From contig NZ_JAJNCZ010000002.1 in assembly GCF_021026345.1 (NCBI RefSeq), forward strand, positions 248,001 to 312,000: a stretch of DNA of 64,000 nucleotides, read 5' to 3'. Shown here piece after piece: positions 16,089 to 24,371 of the stretch. The notes beneath the pieces are model-generated. The model saw only the letters and a list, made by a program, of their open reading frames with translations, was not told where the DNA came from and did not search any database. This DNA comes from Rhizobium sp. GN54. GTDB lineage: Bacteria; Pseudomonadota; Alphaproteobacteria; Rhizobiales; Rhizobiaceae. The position numbers and the translations under genes were made by a program. Numbering within the stretch: position 1 is the stretch's first letter; every line of letters begins with the position of its first letter.

Positions 16089-17359
16089 CGTTCGTCCAGC
16101 AGTGCAAGGGTGGTCAGGGTGAGGGCGAGGGCCGGCAGCACCTTGACGTAGGGGCCGAGCGGATCGAGCCAGAGCGCCGGTTCGAGCAGGGTGCCGCCGG
16201 CGAGATAGGCGAGGGCCAGCGCAGCCTGGCCGACGAGGGCGATGCGCGCGGTCGGCCGCCAGAGCAGCAGCAGCCCCAGCACGATATCGAGGAGCGAGGT
16301 CGCGGCCGTCAGGCCGAGTGCCGCCGCCTGCGGCATGAACGGCGCGAAATGGGCGGCCGCACGGCCGAGGTCGAGGAAGGGCACGAGCCCGGAGAGGATC
16401 CAGAACAGGGCGAGCGTGACGATGAGAACCGGCTTGGCGAGATAGAGCCTTGCAAACCACAGGTCCTGCACGCCGGCAGGGTGGCGGGCGAGCGTTTCGC
16501 GCGCCGACGACAGCGGCCGGTCGACCCTGGTTTCGCCGGCCGCAATGCCGCCCGCCATGACCTGCATGGCGGTGCTGCGCAGGGGCGAGCGCCAGCCGAG
16601 GCGCCCGGCGAGGTCCGCCAGCCGCGATACCGGCGCTGCGATCGCGTCGGGCAGGGCAAGGGTCTTCGCAGGCGGCAGGCCGAGCCATGCGCGATGCAGG
16701 GTGACCAACTTGCCGAGATCGGGCGCATCGGCTGCGAGATCGACGTCCGTACCGGACGGCAATCTGCCCTCGATCGCCTCGTGCACGCATTCCGCCACGT
16801 CCTCGACCGAGACCGTCTCGACACGGCGATCGGAAAAGGCCAGCGGCGTGATGAACGGCAGAGCGGCCAGCGCCCGCAGCAGCGCTGAGCCGCCATGGGC
16901 GTTGCGGCCGAGCACGAGCGCCGGGCGGAGGATGACGTGGTCGAGGCCGGATGCGGCCAGTGCCATGTCCGCTTCGGCCTTCGTCGAGAGGAAGGGCAGG
17001 CCTTGTCCGCGGTCGGTCCGGGCGGAGATCTGCACCACGAGCCGGAGACCGCTTTTCCGCGCGGCCTGATAAAGCGCCAGCATGGCGTCGCGTTGCGTGG
17101 CCACAACGTCGTCGCGCTGTCCGTCCTGTAGCGCGCCGGCGCAATTGACGACAACCTCGACGCCGTCGAAATACGGTGCCCAGTCTTCCACGCTCTTGAG
17201 GCCGGACAGGTCGGCGCGATGCCAGCGCACTGAAGGGAAACGGTTTTTCGCGTGCGCAATGTCACGGCCGAGGCCGGCAAGAACGTGGCCGTCGCGGGCA
17301 AGCCGGGCGAGCACCGCGGAACCGACAAAGCCGTTTGCGCCGAGAATCAGGATGGTCAT
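16085..17359 (-). CDS. SDR/NDUFA9-like protein fused to a DoxX-like membrane domain
   Basis: This 424-residue protein has two parts. The first (to about residue 285) is an atypical short-chain dehydrogenase with the NAD(P) loop ILILGANGFVGSAVLARLA, ADLSGLKSVEDW, NCAGALQ and the conserved segment FLSTKAEADMALAASGLDHV. The second (about residues 300-424) is a four-helix membrane domain of the DoxX_3 type: LYLAKPVLIVTLALFWILSG, then LGLTAATSLLDIVLGLLLLW. The substrate is not known. The ATG at 17357-17359 is directly before the nucleotide-binding loop. It is the first gene of a two-gene operon with the DUF2269 gene. Confidence 0.85.
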   Translation of the reverse strand: MTILILGANGFVGSAVLARLARDGHVLAGLGRDIAHAKNRFPSVRWHRADLSGLKSVEDWAPYFDGVEVVVNCAGALQDGQRDDVVATQRDAMLALYQAARKSGLRLVVQISARTDRGQGLPFLSTKAEADMALAASGLDHVILRPALVLGRNAHGGSALLRALAALPFITPLAFSDRRVETVSVEDVAECVHEAIEGRLPSGTDVDLAADAPDLGKLVTLHRAWLGLPPAKTLALPDAIAAPVSRLADLAGRLGWRSPLRSTAMQVMAGGIAAGETRVDRPLSSARETLARHPAGVQDLWFARLYLAKPVLIVTLALFWILSGLVPFLDLGRAAAHFAPFMPQAAALGLTAATSLLDIVLGLLLLWRPTARIALVGQAALALAYLAGGTLLEPALWLDPLGPYVKVLPALALTLTTLALLDER

Positions 17360-17421
17360 GCGCACGACTATTGCGTTTGTCAGCTCCGCTGCACAAGCGT
17401 TGCGACAGACCTGTCCGTCGT

Positions 17422-18267
17422 TCAGATCATCGCAAGCGGCGTCTTCCGCTTCGGCGGCGGGAAGGCGGCGTCGAGGGTGGCCATGTCCTCGGGCGCCAGC
17501 TTCAGGTCTGCGGCCTTGCGGTTTTCTGCCACGCGTTCGAGCGAGGACGATTTCGGGATGGCGACGATCTGGATCCGCGCGAGCACGAAGGCGAGCGCGA
17601 CCTGGGCTGCGGTGGCGCCGCGGTTGCCGGCGATGCGGACGAGCGCCGGGTGGCGGACGAGGCGGCCCTCGTCGAGCGGCGAATAGGCCATGGTGACGAT
17701 GCCGCGCTGCACGCTCCAGGGCAGGAGATCGAACTCGACGCCGCGGCGGGCGGGATTGTAGAGCACCTGGTTGGCCGCGACGTTGCCGCCACTCTCGACC
17801 GCAAGCAGTTCCTCCATGTCGTCGACGTCGAAATTGGAGACGCCCCAGGCGCCGATCTTGCCGGCCGCCTTCAGGTCCTCGAAGGCCGCGACCGTGTCGG
17901 CCAGCGGGAAGCGGCCGCGCCAGTGCAGGAGATAGAGGTCGATCCGCTCCGTGCCGAGCCGCTTCAGGCTGGCCTCGCAGGCGGCGACGGTGCCCCGGCG
18001 ACTGGCATTGGAAGGCAGCACCTTGCTGACGAGAAACACGTCGTCGCGCCGGCCGCGGATCGCTTCCCCGACCACCTGTTCCGAGCCGCCGTCGGCATAC
18101 ATCTCGGCGGTGTCGATCAGCGTCATGCCGAGGTCGATGCCGGCCTGCAGGGCGCGGATCTCGGCCGGCGCGGCAGCACCGTTCTCGCCCATGTGCCACG
18201 TACCCTGGCCGAGGGCGGGCACGCTGCGACCATCGGGAAAGGTGATCTCGTGCGGGTTGGCGCTCAT
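17422..18267 (-). CDS. aldo/keto reductase
   Basis: This 281-residue TIM-barrel NAD(P)H oxidoreductase reduces aldehydes and ketones. It starts [20 protein letters not shown], and the catalytic tetrad is visible as Asp and Tyr in [15 protein letters not shown], Lys in [12 protein letters not shown] and His in [10 protein letters not shown]. The cofactor-binding end is [17 protein letters not shown]. The ATG at 18265-18267 is preceded by CCGGAGAACGAC; an in-frame ATG nine codons upstream is possible. It is transcribed divergently from the LysE-type exporter, 97 nt away. The physiological substrate cannot be deduced. Confidence 0.92.
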   Translation of the reverse strand: MSANPHEITFPDGRSVPALGQGTWHMGENGAAAPAEIRALQAGIDLGMTLIDTAEMYADGGSEQVVGEAIRGRRDDVFLVSKVLPSNASRRGTVAACEASLKRLGTERIDLYLLHWRGRFPLADTVAAFEDLKAAGKIGAWGVSNFDVDDMEELLAVESGGNVAANQVLYNPARRGVEFDLLPWSVQRGIVTMAYSPLDEGRLVRHPALVRIAGNRGATAAQVALAFVLARIQIVAIPKSSSLERVAENRKAADLKLAPEDMATLDAAFPPPKRKTPLAMI

Positions 18268-18364
18268 GTCGTTCTCCGGGGAAGGGGCATTCATCACTCT
18301 GACGAATGACAGTATGACAAGAATTGGCTGGTCCTTCCATGCGCATCGCCTATCAAGGGCGGAG

Positions 18365-18982
18365 ATGACACGCGCCGCGGAGGGCGTCTTGCCGTTCGAA
18401 ATCTTTCTGACGCTCGTCGTTTTTGCTTTCACCACCTCCATCACGCCGGGACCGAACAACATGATGCTGTTCGCCTCGGGCGTGAATTTCGGCATCGTCC
18501 GCACCATTCCGCACATGTGCGGCATCGGCGCCGGCTTCCTGACGCTGCTTCTCGGCGTCGGGTTCGGGCTCGGGGCGCTCCTGGAAGCCGTTCCGCTCCT
18601 CTATACGGCGCTGAAGTTCGCGGGCGGCGGCTACCTCGTCTGGATCGCCTGGAAGATCGCCACCTCCGACAGCCTGAGCGACCGCAAGGCCGGCGCGCGG
18701 CCGATGACGTTCCTGGAGGCGGCCGCGTTCCAGTGGGTCAATCCCAAGGCGTGGGTGATGGCGGTTTCGGCCATGGCGACCTATACCGAGCCTGCTCACT
18801 ACACGATGAGCGTGCTTCTCGTCGGGGTGGCGTTCGCCCTCGTCAACTTCCCGAGCGTTTCGACCTGGGCGGGATTCGGATCGGTGCTGCGCGAATGGCT
18901 GTCGGTTCCGGCGAGGCTGCGCGCCTTCAACGTGACGATGGCGCTGCTGCTGGTGGCGAGCCTGTGGCCGATGCTGCGCTGA
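18365..18982 (+). CDS. LysE/RhtB family translocator (amino acid exporter)
   Basis: This 205-residue inner-membrane protein has about six helices. Its family signature is [20 protein letters not shown] near the N-terminus and [19 protein letters not shown] in the middle, as in LysE/RhtB exporters of lysine, homoserine or threonine. The ATG at 18365 is annotated, but a TTG at 18389 with GGAGG five bases upstream would give [14 protein letters not shown], which matches the normal family start better, so the start is uncertain. It is divergent from the aldo/keto reductase gene. The exported compound is unknown. Confidence 0.88.
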   Translation: MTRAAEGVLPFEIFLTLVVFAFTTSITPGPNNMMLFASGVNFGIVRTIPHMCGIGAGFLTLLLGVGFGLGALLEAVPLLYTALKFAGGGYLVWIAWKIATSDSLSDRKAGARPMTFLEAAAFQWVNPKAWVMAVSAMATYTEPAHYTMSVLLVGVAFALVNFPSVSTWAGFGSVLREWLSVPARLRAFNVTMALLLVASLWPMLR

Positions 18983-18995
18983 GGCCGCCGCAGCC

Positions 18996-19313
18996 TCATG
19001 CGTCTTCCATCTGCCGGTAGCATTCGTCGGCGACGGCGCGAAGCGCCTCGGCGGAGATCTCGCCGGTGACGGCATAGCCGATCGGGCCGTCAATCCAGTA
19101 AAAGGTGCGCAAGGGATCCTGCACGTCGAGGCGGAAACTCGTCTCGCTGTTTTCGTCGTTGCGGCCGATCAGCATCGTCAGCCGCCGGCCGGCCGAGTTC
19201 TGGTACATCAGCAGCGCGCCGGGCTTTCCCGCCACCGGAACCAGCCGGCCGCCGACGAGGGCGCGCAGGTTGACGCCGCGCCATTGCGCGCGCCGCTGCA
19301 GCGCCGTCTCCAC
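18996..19313 (-). pseudogene. anti-sigma factor C-terminal remnant
   Basis: The 105 codons from a GTG at 19313 encode LVGGRLVPVAGKPGALLMYQ, SAGRRLTMLIGR and TFYWIDGPIGYAVTGEISAE. This closely matches the periplasmic end of membrane anti-sigma factors that accompany ECF sigma factors. The zinc-binding or cytoplasmic N-terminal domain and the membrane segment (normally about 120 residues) are absent. An in-frame TAG lies at 19320-19322, and the sequence above it does not resemble the family. No ECF sigma gene is adjacent. A 275-bp MITE begins about 190 nt upstream of the fragment. It is most likely a truncated relic; a short expressed protein is possible but would lack sigma binding. Confidence 0.6.
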
Positions 19314-19512
19314 GCAGTCCTAGGCGGTGGCGGCCGCTGCAAGCATCGTCGTTCTCATGGAAGCGGTTCCTCGTTGCGAATTGGCCGATCCCGGCTCACG
19401 GGGACAAACATCGGACAAACATGAGACAAAGGAGATCGGCGGTTTATTCCCGCATCGGTCGCGCTGGCGGCTTGCCATGAAGCGGCAGCGAGCGCAGGCT
19501 CTGCCGTCGAGC

Positions 19513-19787
19513 CTAGAGTCTGTCCGGGCTAGATTGCAGCATTCTGCCGGAGCAGGTTTTCGTTGGGGCAACGGCGATTGGCGAAGGGCATACCACAGGG
19601 TCTGTCCGAGCCGATCGCCGTTGATCCCTACGGAAAGATGCCCGGCCCTTCGGGTTGGCTGAAACGGGCCGGCTGATCGCCCGGCTGGCTTGGCCGTATG
19701 CTTGGGCTACGACACGCGCCAGCCGGGCAACCATCCGACTCCGTTTGAGCCAACAGAATGCTGCAATCTAGCCCAGACAGACTCTAG
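19513..19787. mobile_element. MITE-like element with 34-bp terminal inverted repeats
   Basis: The segment 19513-19546, beginning CTAGAGTCTGTC and ending GCAGCATTCTG, and the segment 19754-19787, its inverted copy, agree at 33 of 34 positions. The single difference is C versus T at the 13th base. The element is 275 bp with no coding sequence. The palindrome CTAG sits at both outer ends. This fits IS630/mariner-type elements, which insert at CTAG and duplicate TA. An inner inverted pair, CAACGGCGAT and ATCGCCGTTG, lies near 19567-19624. It is non-autonomous, since no transposase is present. It ends 71 nt before the ku gene and lies beyond the anti-sigma remnant. Confidence 0.75.
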
Positions 19788-19858
19788 CAAGCGGAACGAA
19801 TGCAGGCGGAACACGTTTCGCCTCCTGCCTACAGGGTCTGCTCACCGGGAAGGACGCC

Positions 19859-20668
19859 ATGGCGACGCGCATCTTCTGGAAAGGCTATCTGAAGCTCTCT
19901 CTCGTCACCTGCCCGGTGGCGATGACGCCGGCGACGAGCGAGGACGAGAAGGTGCGGTTCCATACGCTAAACCGTGCCACGCAGAACCGCGTCGTCAGCC
20001 GATACGTCGATTCCGTCACCGGCAGGCCCGTCGACCAGGACGACGAGGTGAAGGGATACGAGCGCGGGGAGGGCGAGTTCGTCCTGCTCGAGGACGACGA
20101 ACTCGATGCGGTCGCGCTCGAAAGCACGCGCACGATCGATATCGAGACCTTCGTGCCGCGCGACAGCGTCGACTGGATCTGGTTCGACAAGCCGCATTAC
20201 CTGACGCCGAACGACCCGGTCGGCGAGGAGGCGTTCAGCGTCATCCGCGATGCGATGGCCGCAAGCAGGATGGTCGGCATCTCGCGGCTCGTGATGTACC
20301 GCCGCGAGCGCGCCGTGCTGCTGGAACCGCGGGACCGGGGCATCGTGCTCTGGACGCTGCGCTACGGCGAGGAAGTGCGCCAGCCCGACGCCTATTTCGA
20401 GGAGATGAAAAAGATGAAGACGGAGGCGAAGCTGATGACGCTCGCCGAGACCTTCATCGAGGAGAACACGCGGCCATGGACGCCGGAGATGGCGCAGGAC
20501 CCGGTGCAGGACAGGCTCCTGGAGATCATCGCGGCGAAGAAGAAGGGGCACAGGAAGCCCACGAGGGAGAAGGCGGAGGCGCCGCAGGCGGCCGCCTCCA
20601 ATGTCATCAACATCATGGATGCGCTGCGAAAGAGCGTGGCGGCCGAGCGCAAGCCGAAGAAGACGTGA
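19859..20668 (+). CDS. ku: Ku protein (non-homologous end joining)
   Basis: Bacterial Ku forms a ring that binds DNA double-strand ends and recruits LigD. The 269-residue protein starts MATRIFWKGYLKLSLVTCPV and continues with FHTLNRATQNRV, the bridging-region segment RPVDQDDEVKGYE, YFDxPYYL-like WFDKPHYLTPNDPVGEEAFS, and RERAVLLEPRDRGIVLWTLR. It ends with a short Lys-rich tail, MDALRKSVAAERKPKKT. It is divergent in sequence from the second ku gene downstream and lies on the opposite strand to ligD, convergent with it (37 nt between stops). The MITE lies directly upstream and could supply or alter its promoter. Confidence 0.95.
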   Translation: MATRIFWKGYLKLSLVTCPVAMTPATSEDEKVRFHTLNRATQNRVVSRYVDSVTGRPVDQDDEVKGYERGEGEFVLLEDDELDAVALESTRTIDIETFVPRDSVDWIWFDKPHYLTPNDPVGEEAFSVIRDAMAASRMVGISRLVMYRRERAVLLEPRDRGIVLWTLRYGEEVRQPDAYFEEMKKMKTEAKLMTLAETFIEENTRPWTPEMAQDPVQDRLLEIIAAKKKGHRKPTREKAEAPQAAASNVINIMDALRKSVAAERKPKKT

Positions 20669-20704
20669 CCGGCCTTCGGGAGGCTTCCGTCGATCCGGTC
20701 GCGG

Positions 20705-23320
20705 TCAGGCGGCGCGCCCCTTGCGCGCACCGGCGCCGGGAAGCGGGGCGGCGGACTTGCGGAAATCGGCCCAGGGATCGGACGACAGCGCCGCGAGCCG
20801 CTTTCCTGCATTGAGGACCGTGAAATGGGCAGGGCCGAGGGCCGCGTCGAGCTCGTCCCAGGCGAGCGGCATCGAGACCGGCGCGCCCGGCCGCGCCCGG
20901 GTGGAGTAGGGGGCGACCGCGGTCTGGCCGCGCTGGTTGCGCAGGTAGTCGATCAGGATCTTGCCGCCCCGCTTGGCCTTGGCGATCGTCGCGACGTACT
21001 TCTCCGGGCTGTCGGCGGCCATGCGGTCGGCCAGATCCTTGGTGAAGGCCTTCGCGTCCGGCCATTCCGCCTTCGGCTTCAGCGGCGAGACGACATGAAG
21101 CCCTTTGCCGCCGGAGGTCTTGACGAAGGTGGCAAGACCCAGATCCTTCATCCGGTCGCGGATCTCCAAGGCTGCCGCGATCACCTCGCTCCAGGCCACG
21201 CCCGGCCCGGGATCGAGGTCCATGATGATGGTGTCGGGCTTTTCCCAGTCGGCGGTCGTCCCTCCCCAGGGGTGGATCTCGAGCGCCGCCGACTGCACGA
21301 GGCCGGTCAGGCCGTCGAAATCTCCGATCGCGATATAGGGCGCCTCGGCGGGTTCCCTGGGATCGGCCACGAGCGTGATGTGCTCGTTGATCCCCTTCCA
21401 GGGATGCTTCTGGAAGAACTGCTGGCCGTCTATGCCGTCCGGGCAGCGCAACAGCGCCAGCGGCCGGCCGACGACGAAGGGCTCCATGAAGGGCCAGACC
21501 TCGGCGTAGTAGTCGGCAAGGCCTCCCTTGGTGACGCCCTCCTTCGGCCAGTAGACGCGGTCGGGATGCGTCAGTTCCACGGATGAATTCGGTCTGGCGG
21601 CGGATTTCGACATGGTCGACCTCTTGTTTCCGTTTCCGTTTCTGCCTCCGGCAGCGGTTGCGGCCGTCTCGCGAACGATGTCCTTCGGCGACTTGTCTTC
21701 GCGGATGCCGCGGAAGGCGGCGTGGCGCAGGTGGCCGTCGGCCGTCCATGCCCGGAATTTGACCTCTGCGACCAGTTCGGGTCGCACGAAGCGGGCGCCG
21801 CGGGCCTCGACGGCGGTGAGCGGCGCCGCAAAGGGGCTGGCATCGGCCTTCAGGCGTTCGAGGCGTCTTGCCAGGTCGAGCGCGAGCGCATGGCTGAAGC
21901 CCGTGCCGACGCGGCCGACGTGCTCCAGCCGGTCGCCGTCGTAGACGCCGAGGACGAGCGATCCGACCGCCTTGCGTGCGGTCGAGGAGGGGACCCAGCC
22001 GGCGATGACGAATTCCTGGCTGAGGGCGCACTTGGCTTTCAGCCAGCCCTTGCTGCGGCCGGACCGGTAGGGATCGCAGGCCACCTTCGAGACGATGCCT
22101 TCCAGTCCCAGCCGGCAGGCGTGCTTCAAGAGCACCTCGCCGTCGTCCTCGAAGTCGGCGCTGTAGCGAAGCATGCCCGTCTCGGAGGAAACGATCGTGC
22201 GCAGCAAGGCCTTGCGCCGGACGAGCGTCGCCGCCGTCAGGTCGTAGCCGTCGAGATGCAGGAGGTCGAAGGCATAGTAGACGAAACGGTCGGTTCGCCC
22301 CTCGCTGAGGTCCGCCTGCAGGGCGGAGAAGTCCGATGCGCCGGAGCCGCTTTCGACGACGAGTTCGCCGTCGATCAGCGCGTTGCCGACGGGCAGGTCG
22401 CGGAAGGCCGACAGGACCTGCTTGCCGAACCTGTCCGTCCAGTCGAGCCCGCTGCGGGTCAAGAGCTTGACCTTGCCGGCCTCGACGCGCGCCTGCAGCC
22501 GGTAGCCGTCGAACTTGATCTCGTGCAGCCAGCGCGTGCCGGCCGGAGGCTTCGTCGCGAGCGTTGCCAGCGACGGCTCCACGAAGGCCGGCAGTCGTGC
22601 CTTCCGGGCGCCCTCGATCTTCGTCGGATCACCGGGCGCGATCGCCGCCGGCCCGGCGTCGTCCGTGCCGGTCTGCCCCGAGCCGGCCGCAGCCTTGCCG
22701 GTCTTGCGCGCTGCCTTCTTCGTGATCCGGCCCGTCTTCGACGACCAGCCGGGTTCTTCGCCTGCGACATCGGCGATGAGGCGGCCGGTCTTGACCGATT
22801 CCGGCCGCTCCTCGAGGATGTCGGGATCGCCTTCGTTGCGGGCGTCGTCGTCCTCGCCCTTGATGAGCAGCCAGTTTTCCCGGCGCTCGCCGGGCTTGCC
22901 TTCCATGCGCACGAGATGCCAGAGGCCGTGCAGTTTCTCGCCGTGGAGCGCGAATTCGAGGTGGCCCTTGGCGTAGCCCCGGTGCGGATCCTCCAGCGGT
23001 TCCCAGGTGCCGCGGTCCCAGACGATCACCGTGCCGCCGCCATATTCGCCCTTCGGGATGGTGCCCTCGAAGCCGCCGTATTCGAGCGGGTGATCCTCGA
23101 CATGCACCGCCAGCCGCTTCTCGCCGGGAACGAGGCTCGGGCCGCGCGTCACGGCCCAACTCTTCAGCACGCCGTCCATCTCCAGCCGGAAATCGTAGTG
23201 CAGCCGGCGTGCGTCATGCTTCTGGATGACGAAGCCGGCGCCGCCGGCCTTCGCCCTGCCGCCCCGCGGCTCGGAGGTCTTGTCGAAGTTGCGCTTGCGG
23301 CGATAGGTTTCGAGCGCCAT
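20705..23320 (-). CDS. ligD: ATP-dependent DNA ligase LigD (phosphoesterase-ligase-polymerase)
   Basis: This 871-residue multifunctional end-joining enzyme has domains in the order 3'-phosphoesterase (about 20-165, with HDARRLHYDFRLEMDG and VEDHPLEYGGFEGTIP), a Lys/Ala/Gly-rich linker (about 190-245), ATP-dependent ligase (about 250-545, nucleophile Lys269 in HEIKFDGYRL, then LIDGELVV) and primase-type polymerase (about 580-865, with HPDRVYWP and the metal-binding MDLDPGPG). This PE-Lig-Pol order is seen in rhizobial LigD; other bacteria have different orders. The start ATG at 23318-23320 is 3 nt from the upstream ku stop, so the two are co-transcribed. Confidence 0.96.
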   Translation of the reverse strand: MALETYRRKRNFDKTSEPRGGRAKAGGAGFVIQKHDARRLHYDFRLEMDGVLKSWAVTRGPSLVPGEKRLAVHVEDHPLEYGGFEGTIPKGEYGGGTVIVWDRGTWEPLEDPHRGYAKGHLEFALHGEKLHGLWHLVRMEGKPGERRENWLLIKGEDDDARNEGDPDILEERPESVKTGRLIADVAGEEPGWSSKTGRITKKAARKTGKAAAGSGQTGTDDAGPAAIAPGDPTKIEGARKARLPAFVEPSLATLATKPPAGTRWLHEIKFDGYRLQARVEAGKVKLLTRSGLDWTDRFGKQVLSAFRDLPVGNALIDGELVVESGSGASDFSALQADLSEGRTDRFVYYAFDLLHLDGYDLTAATLVRRKALLRTIVSSETGMLRYSADFEDDGEVLLKHACRLGLEGIVSKVACDPYRSGRSKGWLKAKCALSQEFVIAGWVPSSTARKAVGSLVLGVYDGDRLEHVGRVGTGFSHALALDLARRLERLKADASPFAAPLTAVEARGARFVRPELVAEVKFRAWTADGHLRHAAFRGIREDKSPKDIVRETAATAAGGRNGNGNKRSTMSKSAARPNSSVELTHPDRVYWPKEGVTKGGLADYYAEVWPFMEPFVVGRPLALLRCPDGIDGQQFFQKHPWKGINEHITLVADPREPAEAPYIAIGDFDGLTGLVQSAALEIHPWGGTTADWEKPDTIIMDLDPGPGVAWSEVIAAALEIRDRMKDLGLATFVKTSGGKGLHVVSPLKPKAEWPDAKAFTKDLADRMAADSPEKYVATIAKAKRGGKILIDYLRNQRGQTAVAPYSTRARPGAPVSMPLAWDELDAALGPAHFTVLNAGKRLAALSSDPWADFRKSAAPLPGAGARKGRAA

Positions 23321-23323
23321 CGG

Positions 23324-24214
23324 TCATCCGGCCTTGCGCCGCGCCGCCGGCGCCTTCCTCGCGGCAGCCGCGGCTCCCGTCTTGCCTGCGCTCCCGGCCG
23401 CCGTCTTCGATCCGCCCTTTGCCGGCTGATCCGGCTTGCTGCCGAGTGCGGCGCTCTGGCGGAGCGCTTCCATCAGGTCGGTGACCTTCTCGCGCTTCGG
23501 CTCCTTGCGGGGCGCGATCGTCCGGCCCTCGATCTTCGCCTTCACCAGTTCCGCCACCGCCTCCTCGTAGCGGTCGTGGAAGCCAGCCGGATCGAACGTG
23601 CCTTTCTTCGTGCCGATGATGTGTCTGGCGAGGTCGAGCATCTCGCCCTTGATCTTCAACGGGGCAATGTCGGAAAACGCGTCCTTCGCCGGCCGGATCT
23701 CGTAGTCGAAGTTCAAGGTGGTGGCGATCATCCCGTCGCCCTGCGGCCGGATCAGCACCGTGCGCATGCGCCGGAAGAGCACGGCCTGCGCAATGGCGGC
23801 GGACTGCCGCTTCTCCAGCGCGTCGCGGATCAGCGCATAGGCCTCGTCGGCCATGCGTTCGGCCGGAGCGAGGTAGTAGGGCTTGTCGAAATAGAGGTCG
23901 TCGACCTCCGCCAGCGGCACGAAGGCCTCGACGGCCAGCGTCTTGTCGCTTTCGGGGATCGCGGCCGCCACTTCCTCCGGCTCCAGCACGATGTAGTCGT
24001 CCGTGCCGACCTCGTAGCCCTTCACCTGGTCGTCGCGCCCGACCGGCTCGCCGGTGACGCTATCGACGAACTCGCGGCGGACGCGATTGCCGGTGTCGCG
24101 GTTGACGGTATGGAAGGCGATGCGGTCGGAGGTGGAGGCGGCCGTGTAGAGCGCGACGGGGCAGACGACCTCGCCGAACTTCAGAAAGCCTTTCCATTGC
24201 GCGCGCGGTGCCAT
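23324..24214 (-). CDS. ku: Ku protein (non-homologous end joining), second copy
   Basis: This 296-residue Ku starts MAPRAQWKGFLKFGEVVCPV, with FHTVNRDTGNRVRREFVD, GRDDQVKGYEVGTDDYI, LYFDKPYYLAPAERMADEAY and RMRTVLIRPQGDGMIATTL. The C-terminal 60 residues are rich in Lys, Ala and Gly (KPDQPAKGGSKTAAGSAGKT), a basic extension typical of Ku proteins that bind DNA beyond ends. It is the first gene of an operon with ligD. Together with the convergent ku gene it could form a heterodimer, as reported for some rhizobial Ku pairs; that is inference here. Confidence 0.95.
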   Translation of the reverse strand: MAPRAQWKGFLKFGEVVCPVALYTAASTSDRIAFHTVNRDTGNRVRREFVDSVTGEPVGRDDQVKGYEVGTDDYIVLEPEEVAAAIPESDKTLAVEAFVPLAEVDDLYFDKPYYLAPAERMADEAYALIRDALEKRQSAAIAQAVLFRRMRTVLIRPQGDGMIATTLNFDYEIRPAKDAFSDIAPLKIKGEMLDLARHIIGTKKGTFDPAGFHDRYEEAVAELVKAKIEGRTIAPRKEPKREKVTDLMEALRQSAALGSKPDQPAKGGSKTAAGSAGKTGAAAAARKAPAARRKAG

Positions 24215-24371
24215 GTGCGATGTCCTCGAAGCCGGCAGGAGGACCGGCGGGAAAGGGGCAGCAAGGAAATTGAACGCAGGCGATTTTTCTTTGTTCCCGA
24301 CACTCTACCCTGAAGGCGAGGGAAAATCAGGTGAATTGCGTGGCAGCGGTGATTCGCGCGCGGCCGCGCCG

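Noticed and set aside
21722-24313. Plus-strand open frame of 863 codons across ligD and ku
   Set aside because: It is antisense to ligD and ku, whose domains are unmistakable. High GC gives long open shadow frames; its product is arginine-, alanine- and histidine-rich with no recognisable domain.
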